From Terfezia claveryi (lineage: Eukaryota; Ascomycota; Pezizomycetes; Pezizales; Pezizaceae): a stretch of DNA of 64,000 bases. The notes beneath the pieces are model-generated. The model was given only the letters and a program-made list of their open reading frames with translations. It had not been told where the DNA came from and searched no databases. This document shows, in pieces, positions 20,320-33,498 of this stretch; position 1 is the stretch's first letter; the number at the start of each line of letters is the position of its first letter. The DNA lies in assembly GCA_015179025.1 (NCBI GenBank), contig WHUX01000024.1, positions 124,001 through 188,000 of the forward strand. Direction: 5' to 3'. The position numbers were made by a program, and so were the translations under genes.

Positions 20320-21152
20320 ATAGAAAGCGCTGGCATGCAGTTTGTTCTTTATTCACGGGACGTCTTCCTCGTGCCTCATACCCAGAAGTTTTTTGTGCTT
20401 TATGCTATATACTGCATTCTTCTACCGCAAGATGAGCAATCTGACTTGTGGGCGGAATGTGAGTGTATCTGAAGGGTCTAACAGGGTATGGCTATGAATT
20501 CATCAGTCCGAATGGAGCCTCCCGTGCCTCAAGAGAGCATCACTTTATGTGATTAGTAAGGCTGTATGTGGCATTAGGACTAGTTAGTTGTCCTAACTTG
20601 CCCAGATAATTTGTAAAGCATCAGACTTACTTAGGAGGATATGGTAAATATAGTAAAAGAAAAGAGGCTGGTGATTTTAAAGTACTTTCAATCACAGATC
20701 TAGGTTGTAACATAAGAAATCTGGCAATAATCACTTTGTCCATGACCCTATTTCCAAACCTTCCACCTTGATGTCTGATTATCAAATATCGTTCGAATCC
20801 GACAGGCCGCAACTCCTCCGTAAACTTTTGCCAATGTGCTTGAAACTCTTCTTCTAATCATTAACACAAAAACCCACTGACAAGGGCTAGATCAAAAGGA
20901 ACTTGCGTGCATCCACATAACACGTCAAAAGGGAAAAAATAGAAGAAATGTTCGGAACCCGATCCCACAAATGAAAATTGAAAAAAGAAAAGAGAGAAAA
21001 GGAGGCAAACAATCACTTTTGATACACCTACACCGAGAGTCGATTTCATTCATCAGGTAAAGGAGATCAAGCGCTCCCTCCTTGACGCTAAGCGCCTTGC
21101 CAGCCGCGAAGCCTTGCTTGGCCGATACTAGTTGCCATTTGTTATCCATTTG
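20320..21152. other. Convergent 3' intergenic region between NC2-beta and nmd5
   Basis: No coding signal. A purine-rich stretch lies near 20970-21004. A short TTTGTTAGTTGCCA direct repeat lies at about 21138-21166, at the nmd5 stop. Confidence 0.5.
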
Positions 21153-24100
21153 TTAGTTGCCATTTGTTTGTTGAGCCAGTGCTGCTGCAGTAGCTGCTGC
21201 CTGTGCCTCATTGATGCTCGCTTGCTCCACTACTCCGCCAATGATTGCCTGCTCCTCAGGGCTAAGGGCCTTTGTGAGATTATCGTACAGCTGAGGTTGT
21301 TGTAGTTTCAAGCCTGGGATATATTAGCAATGGACGCCAGCCTAAATTTTTTTCTATTGGTAAGGCAAACCTAAGAAAGCATTCCGGAACAATATATATG
21401 GCTCAATACTATCCAAAGGTGACTCTAGAATAGACTCTTCCTCGAGCTCTTCCTCATCGTCGTCATCATCGTCATCGAAGTCGATTGTTTCCTTGAGCTT
21501 GGCTGATTCGGAGTTGAGGAATTCAAGGTAACCGGTGGCTTCGTCAGGAATATCCGTCTCATCCTCTAAAGCCCGTGAGCACATACTCCGTGGGGAGAAG
21601 TCCTGGGTGAATCTTACTCTCTTCATCGTTCCATTCTGCACCAGCTTCCCATTCGTTTCCATCATCGGACTGGAAGTCGTCTTCGAGAAGCCCTTCTTTA
21701 GATACCTCTTCTCGGTCTGGATATAACAGATCAGTTTTGAATCAAGGTTGGGTGTGAGAGTTACATACTCTTCATGGCGACTGGCAGGGTCTCAAATAAG
21801 CGTACCGCGCCTTGCAATAGGCGGTGCCAGCCTGGCTGGATGGTTGGAGGGATTTGCTCAGGTCTTAATTGAAGCAAGGCGGAGATAGCAACAATCGACA
21901 GCTTCTTATCATGAACTCGGCTGAAGTTATCAATGTTCGAGAACCATAGGCTGAAGAACTTGTTTGTCCAGCCATGTTGTTCAAGCACCTGCAGAGTCAC
22001 CGCCGGGTTGTAATATACACAGTTGATTACCATCTCCATAAGATGAAGTTGATAACTCTTCACTAGTTTTGTGGGAGGGTTAATGAGACATTGCATGGGA
22101 ATTTCGATGAAACCCTTGAGGTAGTTGTCGACTCCACCACGAATGTTCAACATAACTGCCTCCGCCAGCTTGCATCCACAAATTCTATCCATAGCCCCCA
22201 GTCTCTCATGTGTGAAGATCGTCTGGATAATATCAACAATAATCTCGAGATATGTTGGGTTTTGTCGCATCATCTCTGCACCATATGTAATATAATTGTC
22301 CAACGAAGGGAGCATATCTGCATTAATATTTAGCGTTAGCCTTTACTGCATCGAATAATACAAATATGTAAACTGATGATTACCCTCAACATAAACTTCG
22401 GCCCTATCCTTAAATGTTTTATGTATCAACTCGAAGACCATCCACATTGTTGGGGAGATGGATTTCGCGGAAAATGTGCAGCTATCAATAATTTCAAACA
22501 CCTCATTATAGAGTTCTAAATCAATTAGTAAAAGGGTACTTAATCCCACATAGTGAAAGAATGATTGGGGTAATTACCGAAAAGCTTGTTCTCGAGGGTC
22601 ACTGTGATGACGGGCACGAGGACATTTTCCAAATGAAGCAACACCTCTGGAGTACTCTCCAAAGTCAAGATTAAAGTGCCAATAGTCTGTAGAACACCAA
22701 GAGCTGTGATACTCTTATCATCAAGGTACTCGCCAAAGGCGTCCTCGTCTGAGTTGCCTTGACCCTTCTCCATGAGCTCACTAACGATGCGGAGATAAGT
22801 ATCGCGCTATAATAAAAATCAGTAATTTCTACCAGCTGCATGAAGTAACCTCGCTTACCAATTGTTCTGTGAGTTCGACGGCAAAGGGAGTAAGCTCTGA
22901 TGCAAAAACCTCTACAAATTCTTCCATAACATTGGCAAGCGCATCCACATCCACTTCATTGGTGAGTTTAAGAAGCTGCTGCATAATTTGTGGAATATTC
23001 TCCTGCATAGACTTTCGAATGAATTCATGTCGGATTAGAGGTTGAAGAGCCAACGCTGCTTCAACTCTCACTGGAAGAGCGGGATCCTGTAGTGATTGAA
23101 GAATATTCTGATATATTACAACAATGTTCTGATTTTAATTTAGCTATGGTGCCAAAGTCCATTTATTTCGAGGTCTTCACTTACGTTGTGATCCTGAAAG
23201 TCAAGCTCACTGAACTTCTCTAGAACGTCACATGCACGCGCTCTGAGGTATCCATGGGGGCTTCGGAATTCGGGGAAAACATGTCGCACGAAGAAGTACT
23301 CGACATTGTTGGCAATTGGGCTCTTCTTTCCGAGAATGATGGCAGCAAGGGTTCCAATCATGCGCAGAGCTCCCTCCTTCTCCCTATGATTCTTTTCATG
23401 CTCCGGCGCTTGTTCATATCTATATATATGTTAGCTCTGGTTCACTAGCATGTCGTAATGATCAACTTGCCTGTTAACAATGTCATTAACAAAGTTAAGA
23501 ACGGTGAAGGTGGTCTTCCTTCTGTTGCGAGTAACGGTGACTAGGAAGTTGGTTGCCGCAACGTCAGGAGCGGAAACCTCCTCGAAGAAGTCTTTGTTTA
23601 GTTAGTTCCTATACTGTGGTAAGTGGTGTTCTGAGAAACTCACTAATTTTGCGGTGCAGGTACTCGGCAGGGTCAGTCCCAAAGAGTTCCAGGTCTTCAT
23701 CCGTCTGGCAGAGAAGCGGGAAGAGAACATGGGCCACCAGATTGTCGACATGTGGGGCCAGATGTTGCCAGGTTACCTTCGGCTTAACACATTCGTCCAT
23801 AAAGGCGACAATGAAAGACAGGCATATCTTGCTCAACCATGTCCGCTTGGCCACCCATAATTCGACTTGCTGTAGATATGCCTTGAGAATCTCAGGTGCG
23901 AAGTTGTTAATGAAGTTCTTAGCGAAATCTTTGTAGTTTTCGGAGTTGACCGATGTCATGCAGGAGGGGTTTCCGTATCTAGCTCTTGTCAGACAAATCG
24001 CAGCCGATCAAACACGGACAACTAACCTGGCGAATAGGCGGTTGAGATTCGAGTACGCCCACTTCTTTGCCTTCCACCAAGCATGTTGTTCCCGTTCATC

Positions 24101-25008
24101 CAAGTCCTCAAGCATTGACTCTGGTGGCGCCTCCTTTCCAACAACATTAATAAACAAGGTTGCCCAAGGAACAATAGCGGACTCCTCTCGTAGGTGGGCT
24201 GCAATCTCAAACTGCGCAATTTTGTAAGCATTCGCACCCCAAATTCAGTGTACGCGTACATACGTATACTGCATGCTTATAGATCTTCAGGATCAGTTTC
24301 AACATCTCTCCAGCCTCTGTGCTCGTCTCCTGGACGAGCCTGTTCCCTATACCCAGAATCAACGGGAAAGTTGCCTGGGTCACCGTATCCAGATCCTCCC
24401 TCTTATCTCCAGACTTGTACCGATATACTCGACATAGGGCCAGTAGACACTGTAGACCGGCAAATACGGAGTTGATGTCATTTGCATGTAGTAGTTTCAA
24501 TGTGATATCCATGTAACTAGGCCATTTTTGTGGGAAATCGTAATGTAGGATTTTCCCGATCAGAGGCAGTAGTTGACCCCGTATTTGTTGAGGCGATGAT
24601 GCTAGTACTGGCACAAGCCTCTCTCGGAACGCTGGCTTCTCTTCTTCAGGCACAGGTGCTACCTTGGGAAAATCTTCATTGAACTCCCATGACCGAGTTA
24701 CCTTGTTCTTCAGGTATACGACGGCTGCCCACAGGTAAAGATTAGTTGCTGCGAAATCCACCCGATGGAACTCAACTAAGTACCAGAAAGCTTGATATTT
24801 TGATCCGGCTCTGACTCCACAATATTGATCAGAGCGCCGATAAAGCCAGGCGATTGCTCAGCCTATCAAAGTCGTTAATTCTATGGTCTTTGAGAAAGAC
24901 GGGTCCAGTTCTACATGCCTGCTTTAATTGGAGCTCTGCATGCCGTCGAATGTCCGCATTAGCTTGAAGGGTCTGGGAGATACAATCGCGGAGAGCTGCA
25001 ACGTCCAT
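21153..25008 (-). CDS. Importin-beta family nuclear import receptor, importin-7/8 (Nmd5/Sxm1) type
   Basis: Karyopherin that carries cargo into the nucleus with Ran-GTP control. Fourteen exons: 24919-25008, 24784-24862, 24264-24724, 24027-24211, 23644-23978, 23471-23591, 23185-23419, 22859-23107, 22578-22806, 22384-22515, 21769-22317, 21618-21716, 21371-21565 and 21153-21313. Every junction keeps the frame and the product has 1039 residues, close to Nmd5. Landmarks: HAELQLKQ-AEQSPGF-IGALINIVE, DQNIKLSAVVYLKNKV (importin-beta N-terminal domain), LPLIGKILHYDFPQKWP, EREQHAWWKAKKWAYSNLNR, RYGNP, VTWQHLAPHVDNLV, RYEQAPEHEKNHREKEGALR. Near the C-terminus are an acidic Asp/Glu run and FRNAFLGLKLQQPQLYDNL. 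Introns 1 (after 24919) and 6 (after 23471) appear to use GC donors (GCATGT, GCAAGT). I cannot decide between the yeast paralogues Nmd5 and Sxm1 without alignment. Confidence 0.94.
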
Positions 25009-25766
25009 GGTGATGTATTAATGAAAAAGCACAGAGGCTCTGCGAAAGAGGGATGCGGGGCACTGTCAATAGGCAGTGGAGTTCGCTGGGCCAGAGAGTT
25101 GGAAATTTTGTAGGCAGGGAGAATGAGTGGGGGTTTAGATAAGTTTAGGGAGGGGTTGGAGGTTTTCCAGCGTAGAGGGGCCTAATAGACCTAAGTAAGG
25201 TTCGATAATAATGCCGGTAGCTACTCAAATTTTCTCTTCGTGGTGAATTGCAACCACAGGCACTCGCCAGCTAGTTTATAAACTACTTACATAGGGGTTA
25301 ATTATTCTTCCTTAGTTGCTCGTAAGGTTTCTCGCCATATGGCAATAACTCTTCACCAATAAAAAATAAGATGTACTGCATATTGGGTGCTGCACGAGCG
25401 GCTGAACCTCGGGGTTGCATTATGCAACCTCGGAGTTACAGCCCTAGAAGGTGCTTTCGCGGAGACGAAGCAGGGATCTGCTGCAGATCAGGGTAACCAT
25501 ATTGTTTGTGTCTGGTTGGGTATTCTGACAATGCCTAAGATTTAGGTTTCAGAGTTGGCCTATGCCGTACGATTATAACTACTTTGATCATACAAACGAA
25601 CGTTCTACACCTGAGAGCACATCCATAGGCCAGTAAACGATGGCGGGTCGATGACTCTCTTTCTGACGGCGAACAATTTATGCATTTTAAATCTAGCTAT
25701 GGGAAGGCTCATTATGCATCCTATGCTTCTCGCCGCCGTAATGCAGCGTCATCTCGTCGAGCGTCA
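25009..25766. other. Intergenic region between nmd5 start and ski2 end
   Basis: Probable nmd5 promoter. An inverted GGTTGCAT/ATGCAACC lies near 25413-25429, flanked by direct AACCTCGG copies. No gene was seen. Confidence 0.5.
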
Positions 25767-28700
25767 CTAGATAATCATGTTAGCCTCGCTAAAACGTGGA
25801 AGTGTGCTGATCAAGAGTGGACCAACCAAATATAGAGATGCACAATGACACACATCTCTCTTGATCAGCTCTTGACAAGTCTGCATTTTAGTGAAAAGTG
25901 ACGGGTCGCCAATGATTCTGGCGGCATTCTTGACTTCCCGACATGTCTCGTCTAAACGTGTTATGACCCGGACAATTGTTCCCTCCAGCACATCAGTGAG
26001 ATCTGTAATTTGTCCAAAGGGCATTCCTTTCGCCCATTCATAGACCACCTCCATCAAGCCAAATCGAGGCCGGTTCACGAAGTCTTCAGTTTCGCCGTTA
26101 ATGAGGACTTGATGACTCGACTGAACCGCATTTACCCTTCTTGCGATATTGATAATACCTTGTTTACCCTATCAACATTTTTAGTAACAGAATCATGTAA
26201 AGATAGGTAAGGAAACTCACTGCTTCCAATCGAGGCGTAACCTTAGGTGTAATGAGTGTTTTCTCCTGGAAAACAAATGGAGAGAGAAGGGCGCAAACCT
26301 CCTCTGGCTCGTAATTTGCGAAAAAATTCTCCAATACTAACTCTGTGAGTACCAATTCACTCGCTGAGTTTATCTGCTCATGGAGTTAAATGTCATTTCT
26401 TTTAAGTCCGATATAGCTTGAGGGTAGTCTCACCTCACAGGCTACTCTCCCTTTAAGTTGTACCCGGGAGTCTTCGTCAATAAATGATAGCTCCTTCAGG
26501 ACATCTACTCGCTGCTCATAGTCGGGTAGCAATGCCAAATTCTGGTCAGAAGTTCTCCTTTTTAAGTCGTCAATTGCTTCTTGTAAGCGATACTCCTCAT
26601 GATACATTGCGAACTGCCCTCTGTTAGTCCCTTGTGTAGATATATTACTGGAAATGGTGCTCACATGGCGAATGAAACTTGGGCAATCCAAGGCAACACA
26701 TTTCAATGCCCTATCCAAGCAATCCTTTCGCCTCTGTAAGACCTCCTGGAAATGTATATTCCGATTCAGCTTGCTGTAGTCCACCTCTTCAAATTCTGGC
26801 CGTTTCCAATTGTTTCCATAATCGAAGAGCAAATCTCTAATACGTTCGGCTTCGGCAACAGCCTCCTTGGACCTTCCTCGTGCTCGGATCAGGTCAACAT
26901 CCAGCTACACCTTAAGAAGTCAGCACTGCAGGACAATTTAGTTACAAATTCTTACCTTAATGATGGTTTTTGTTAGACACTCGATATTCTCTAGGACAAT
27001 TCCAGTCTCTCGCAATTTATGATTGCCGGCCGCTAGCGGTGGCAACTCAACAGCCTTTGAGATTGCGAATGGGACCAGATCGCCTATCGTGACTCAGTAT
27101 ACTTATATATACCCCACTATGGAAACACTCACTGGGTATTTTTCTGCTGTTTTCCACGTCAAGAAGGATAACATTGATGACGGGAGCAGAACCAACGTTG
27201 ATGACATGTGTGATGATCCCTACTGTGCGAGTCGTGGCCTATAATATCCTCAGAAGGTTTCCCAGGCCAGTTTCATATCTGGTAATGACTTACAAGTTGT
27301 TGAACCACCAAAAGCCTACCAGCAGCAAATGTCAATCTGCCCACAGGAGCTGCATATGAGCTCTTAATAAGAGATATCGTCTGCGATTTTGTGTCCATTG
27401 CTGCCTGGTGACAGTTTTTCATATCTACATCACAAACTTCACACGATTCCCGCAGCAGATTCTTGAGTTGGCCTTGCTTCACAAGAATCTCGCGCTCGTG
27501 ATCGGGAAGAAGTGTCTGTGTAGTATTTTCTCCAAAACTCCGTTTGATCATTTCTTCAATCTTCAAAGCCTCAACGCGAAGGAGATTGAGGATCATATTG
27601 TATGTCAATCGAAACTGGCTCTTAAGTTTCTTGGGCTCGCCAAGAATCATGTTCTTCACCGTGGCATCCTATAATAATCATGAGACAGTTGGCTATGGCA
27701 AGAGTTGTACAAAACATACCTTTGGTGCCTCGTCCAGTGGAGAAATTATAATCACAGTTCCATATGGGTCAAGACCACGCCTCCCTGCTCGACCAGCCAT
27801 TTGTATATATTCACCAGGTTGAAGGTCGCGGAAGGACTGTCCATCATGTTTTCTGAGTCCAGAAAATACTACTGTACGAGTTGGCAAATTTAAGCCCTGG
27901 ATTTCCTTGAGGTTAGCTTGTATACAAATTATGAATGCCTTTCAAAATGTACCATAGCAAAAGTTTCTGTTGCAAATAAGACTTTGACTAGCGTTTTTGC
28001 AAAAAGAATTTCAACCACTTCCTTCACAATAGGAAGCAGGCCACCATGATGCACAGCCAGACCCCTACTCAGAAGTTCTCTCATGCGCCTAATCTGAGGC
28101 AAGTCTCGGTCTTCTTGCTTCAATCTAGCCAATGATTTCTCGATGGTCATGTGAATCGCACTCTTCTCGGTTTGATTGCAATAATCAATATTGGAAAGAG
28201 CATCAGCATTCTCCTCACATCTTTTTTTGGAAAACACGAAGATCACGGCCGGAAGGAGATTTTCTTTCTTCAAGTGCCCAACTAGATGAACCCATATGTG
28301 CTTGTCTTGCCCGGCTGTCGTCCGTATACCCCCCCTTCCACTTCTGGTGAATGATCCAGCATTGGCGGCTGCTCTCGCTTGTCCGCGTCCTCCTCGCTGA
28401 CCTGCGTTTCCCCGTCCATTGGAACCTCCACGGCCGGCAACTTGGTTTTGAGCTGGTTTGACCTCCTTTTTCGGATTTAGGGCATCATTTACATCCTTAA
28501 GTCTATCATATGGTTAGCCTGGGACTTGAGGGGTTGACTATGATTTTCGCACCCCATTGGAAGGAATTTCTTCTCGGCGTTCACAATCTTATACATTGCT
28601 TTATTGGCCCACACGAAATGTTCCAAAGGTACCGGGCGTTTGGGCGTGGATATCACATAGATATCCTTCTTCTTGGTTCTTCCAACCCAGCTAGCGAATT

Positions 28701-30334
28701 CGTAGGTATTTGGAACTGTGGCTGACAGCAAAATAAGATTGACGTGATCTGGAAGCATTATGATCACCTCCTCCCATACGACCCCCCTCTGTTATAGCTT
28801 AGCAGGAGATACGTCTAAGATTTAGAGAGAACAGCATATGTATTACCTCTTGGTCGTTGACATAATGAACTTCATCAAAAATAACAAATTCGACGTCGCG
28901 AATTATATCAGCCCCACGATATAACATACTTCGGAGAATTTCCGTTGTCATGATCAAGCAACTAGCCTCCGGATTGATCTGTACATCTCCGGTAAGGATC
29001 CCAACGTCGTCAAATATGTTACGGAAATCCCGAAACTTCTGATTACTCAATGCTTTAATTGGTGAAGTATAGATGGCTCTGTCAAGGGTCAGGTCTAGTT
29101 AAGAATTTTACTAACCACGGATTCTCACTTTGTCATATGTTTGGCAGCCAGAGCAATTCCGTATTCTGCGACAACCGTTTTTCCAGCAGACGTATGGGCA
29201 GCAACGAAAACCGAATCACCATTCTCGAGATGATAAACTGCCTCTTTCTGGAATGTATCGAGTTCGAAGGGCCACTACAAGAAATCAGTACAATGCTACA
29301 TAGGTACTGATGAGACTCCGTACCTCTCTGGCCATGTTCGGCACAAGCTCATGAAAGTTGGTGAGGTCTTTGTTAATATCTACCATGTGTGCCCACTCTT
29401 TGGCAGCCACCTTCTTAGAAGATGTAGCCAAATCTCCACGAAGTGCCAACATAGGAAACTTGACTGATGATTAGTAAGGTGCCCTACACCACCCAGCAGC
29501 ATGAACTACGCACCTCTACTGGCAATAAATCATCAATACTATCCAATGCAGATAATGGTTCGTCGGGTTTCTTGGTAGGTACTTCCACAAATTTACTCTT
29601 CCTGATAGGCTTAACATCTCCAAAATTGAACTCATCTTGCTCTTCCACTTGCTCTTCCTTCTCTTCTTTTGGTTGCATCAGGCCTCTGGTGAACCCTGGC
29701 GGTACCTGTAATAGCCCATCAGCACCAACCCTCTCAGCAAACGCAACTTCGATTTGCTCAAGCTCCTCCGCGGTTTCGTTTGATTTTCCAATGTCTAGAC
29801 CTCCAGGAGAGAAAGGAAAGAAGCCGGCCTTCCCTCGGACCATATCTGCTTTCGCTGCTGGTTTTCGTAGCAACGAAGTTGAATTTTTGGCCGTGATACT
29901 CTGAGCTGGCACTGTCACTTCTTTATACCCACTGACCCTTCCCTCAAGCCCTTCACGAGTAAATCTGATGACGGTCCGTGACATAGTAGGAGCCAACCCC
30001 ATCAAGGACATATAATCTGTTGGTTCCTTCCATCGACTTAAACCCAATCCCCCATGTTAGCCGTTATAATGTTATAAATATAGCAATTCTCTAGATACAA
30101 TTCCATCTCGAAAGAAAAAGGCACATACTGCTGTAATTTATTCAGCCATTCGGCCGAAAAGCAGTGGGAGGGTTTGAGAAAATCATCTTCTAGGATCTGT
30201 CGCTGTTCCTCAATTGATGGCTTGCTGCATTTCCGTGGGCGTATTTCATCCAATATGCTATCAATACTGACTTCATCCAAAAGTGATAAGCTTTGGATAG
30301 CTGTAGCTAACTTCTCTGATGTGGTGGACATCAT
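25767..30334 (-). CDS. ski2: Superkiller RNA helicase Ski2
   Basis: DEVH-box helicase of the cytoplasmic Ski complex, feeding mRNA 3' ends to the exosome in 3'-5' decay. Fifteen exons: 30129-30334, 29514-30036, 29324-29458, 29129-29274, 28847-29078, 28553-28788, 27953-28502, 27720-27896, 27294-27668, 27133-27238, 26956-27083, 26665-26904, 26434-26613, 26221-26373 and 25767-26168; 1262 residues. Motifs: Walker [49 protein letters not shown] (DEVH box), [29 protein letters not shown], and motif [16 protein letters not shown] Gly/Arg-rich stretch ([19 protein letters not shown]) is inserted before motif IV. The end matches the Ski2 tail (LIKRDV...ASLYL) but runs about 18 residues further. A downstream splice could change that tail. 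Confidence 0.95.
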
Positions 30335-30638
30335 GTGTTTTGGTAGCGACCAATGACCAGGCGATGATGGTGAGGTAGTCTAGACACCACAGGTGAGGGG
30401 CAGTGGCTACCGTACTTGAGCTGTCGTGCAATGCTAGTCTGGGACACAATGACGACTGGGCTGTTAGTGATGCCAAGCTCGCCACGTTACCCTGAACATG
30501 TACCTCCTACCGTTGAACGACCTTTACCTAGGGCAAAATATAGTTAGATAGTCTGGTTATGGAAAGGTCATGAGACTAGCTAGGTAGAGTGGTGGACTAG
30601 GGTGGTATTGCTATATTAATGTGCTACAGCCAGCGTAT
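30335..30638. other. Short gap between ski2 start and med17 end
   Basis: About 300 bp, with no coding signal beyond the ski2 promoter and the med17 3' end. Confidence 0.5.
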
Positions 30639-32640
30639 CTAGATTTCTCGCAATACGTCCTCCAAATTTCGTTCTTTCTTTGAGCCAGTCCAGACATATT
30701 CACTATCCCTTCCCCCCACATAGCCTGACCTTACATGCAGGCCGCCCTTCTCAACATGTATCTTAATGAGCTTGACAGTCTTACCGTCATTCTTCTCCAT
30801 AGAGTTCCCTTGGGCAAGCTGTTCCCATCCTTGGCCCTCCATTAATCTTATGGCATTAACTATACTTCGCTCAAGGCACCAAAGGAGGTACGTTTCCAAT
30901 TCTGTCATTGCTGTAATGTTATTACGGCCCATTAGTCTGGCACATACTCCATCGTGAGAGGCCGTAACGGCGTAGGTTGTCCCAAACCATGGTTGGGCGA
31001 GGTGAGTCCGCATGACAATTGTCACCCTCCAGCCCCCTGGAAGCTCAAGTATAGCTTCACTTTCGAGTGGACTGTGGATGAACTCTGCTATAGATGACTC
31101 AATATCCTTCATCTTTGAGGCTTGGCAATTTTTGAAAGAGTTCATGATAACTGTAGTAGGTAACCCAGCGGAGTGTACGATGTCGCGAAGGTGCCCACAA
31201 AATTTTATCAGATGTTCTGAATGTTCATAATGCCATAGATGCGTTACCATGGGGCGCAAAAGCGGCAATGGGCCTGGCGGCCCCTTCCTGTGGAACAAAG
31301 GCCGTTGCGGTCTGCTTCTATTCCGGAGGGTTATCCGGTGTCCGTAAGAAAGTAGAATTCGTAGCGCTATCCCAACAGCTTGCGCAAGGTCATCAGACTC
31401 CCCAGTGCAGTATACTTCCTCATCAATCGGAGCCTGCGGAAATAAGTATTGATAATGCTGACCATTAACTGTACGCTTTGGATTAACATACCATATCAAT
31501 GTGAATACACCTCCCTGCCTTCATCTCGATTGTCACAGTATCTTCTGACGTCGTTACACCTTGACTTGCCATATGCCTAGCTTCCTTCATAATCTCAAAG
31601 TATAACTCTTCTTCGTATATATAGTCACGCGCCAACAATATCTTCTCTTTGAGAGTTGGAGTTTGGCCGCAATTTTTTAACGGTCGCGCACATCCTGTGA
31701 TAGTTCCAGCATCCACGATCCTAACCCTAACTACTCTCCGAGTCCTGGAAGCACCGGGATCTTCGAGGTCAATGCTTCCATCATCACCACGTCTAAGAGC
31801 ACCGATCCCTGTATTCTCAAAATTCGCGGCAGCTACAAACGAAGAGAGTCAGCAAATAGTCCCACCAACCATTCATTGAAGGACATGAGCTCACTTTCCG
31901 CGAAGCCATATCTGACACCTAGCGTATTGCGCAGTTTTGGATGTTTGCATATTGTCCAACCCTCATCTCGAATGCTCATAATCTGCTCCCAATACCTCTT
32001 CTCTTTTTCTGATTCCGCTTTTAACCTCGATGCTGCCCTCAGCAACGCATCGCCAGCAGAATCCAAACCTTCCATCTTCCATCCCTGAGAGATCAATCTA
32101 TCATCCTGCATAAGTTGTGGTGGGTATTTTGTGCTGATTTTCTCTACTCCCATGGCTTTTGGAGGTATGACCTCTTTTAGACCTGGGGTTAGTGTTGTGT
32201 ATGCCATCTCACTGTTCAGCGACGAAATCAAGGACAGGAAATCAAGAGCGACGGTAGCTTCGTGTTGCGCCATCCTACATTGTCTATCAGCCTAGCGCAT
32301 TGGTGCGTTAAGAACTGCATTCTCACTGAATCTCTGCTATTATTTCCTCTCGCCCACGAGCTAGCATAACCATGCGCTCTTTATCATCCATCGGTTTCTC
32401 TACTGCATCCTGCCCTTCTGGAGTCGGTTCCTCATCCTCTATGGCACTATCTTCCTCCGACTTCTCATTGCTTGCATTGGCTTGTGCGGCTATCTCTTTC
32501 TCTAGAAGTTCTTCCGTCGTGTCCCTGAAAGAACCTCTCTCTTGTTGAATTCTGGGAATTAATGCGGTAATAGAGTTTCGTACAGGGTCCGGGGCTGGCC
32601 ATGATTTTAATGAGAGCAGAAGCTTATCAGTTTGATCCAT
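30639..32640 (-). CDS. med17: Mediator complex subunit 17 (Srb4)
   Basis: Core head-module subunit of Mediator, needed for most RNA polymerase II transcription. Four exons: 32327-32640, 31895-32274, 31492-31832 and 30639-31433; 609 residues. It opens MDQTDKLLLSLKSWPAPDPV with IPRIQQERGSFRDTTEELLE, a Med17 hallmark. Then come EEIIAEIQMAQHEATVALDF, EKEKRYWEQIMSIRDEGWTI, TLGVRYGFAE, RRGDDGSIDL, LARDYIYEEELYFEIMKEAR, and a C-terminal domain with LRILLSYGHR and HLWHYEHSEHLIKF. An upstream in-frame ATG-like codon would add 28 residues; I chose the MDQ start because fungal Med17 homology begins just after it. Ski2 starts about 300 bp downstream on the same strand. Confidence 0.93.
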
Positions 32641-33498
32641 GTTATGGATGTAGCTTTGTGTATTTAACGATGTGCGTTGGATTGACTGAGCATTGGACGT
32701 TACGGTACTAAGTATTTCTATCACAGTGCCAACCGGACTATATCACATGCACATGCATAACTAACTAGGTAACTAGCTAGCTATTTGATCGCCATTGTAG
32801 ACTAAACCCATTCGTACAGACTATGGCACAACACTCCTTCGCTTCTTCCGAAGCTCTACGAGCCCTACCTATATATTAGCAAGGACATTCGTTTTTCTTT
32901 GAATTAAAAAAAGCAAGGGTGGAGTCTTGCTTCGCTGGGGTGCCTTCTGTAGTTTACCAGCTCCCGCTGGGTATGGTCTCTGTTAGCGGTCTGTGTGGGG
33001 GCTGGACGAAAACCGAAAACTTACCAGAGAAGCAGTCGGCTCTTTACATTAATATTTATATAATATAGTGAAGGGGAGGGGAAACCGGCTAGGACGCGCT
33101 GTTCAATTCCTCAAAGGTCAGTGAAACGGCTTTCCCCCTCTCTGCCTATATGAAACGGTATAGCCCAATGTCGGGAAGTACTTTTTAAAAAATGAAGAGA
33201 GGTAGCACTTGTTTTACCTTTTTTACTCAGTAAGATAGCGGTCCCGACCCTCTACGGTAGCACTTGTTTTACCTTTTTTACTCAGTAAGATAGCGGTCCC
33301 GACCCCTCTACGAGGGTCTGATCGAGACTAGTCCCGACTAGTATATTCAACAAGACTAAGAAGTATATTCTACAAATGCGTTTAAGGAAAATGATTTGGC
33401 TGAATCTTATCAGCAGCGGGACTCGGTAAAGTGGGTATTATACAATCGCTCAGCCTATAACTACTATGTGTTCAAATACATCAATAAACTAATATAAA
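32641..33498. other. Intergenic region between med17 start and isn1 end, with repeats
   Basis: Likely med17 promoter on the right of 32640. It contains a 55/56-bp tandem duplication (33201-33311) followed by a 27-base block (33304-33330) found again at 44374-44400. No coding exon was seen. Confidence 0.6.
33201..33311. repeat. Two-copy 55/56-bp tandem duplication
   Basis: Copy 1 is 33201-33255 and copy 2 is 33256-33311. They are identical except for one extra C in copy 2. Each begins GGTAGCACTTG and ends with a GACC(C)CTCTAC junction, which leads directly into the dispersed 27-base block. Confidence 0.95.

Noticed and set aside
33201..33311. CRISPR-like array
   Set aside because: Only two direct copies without spacers, in a eukaryotic genome.
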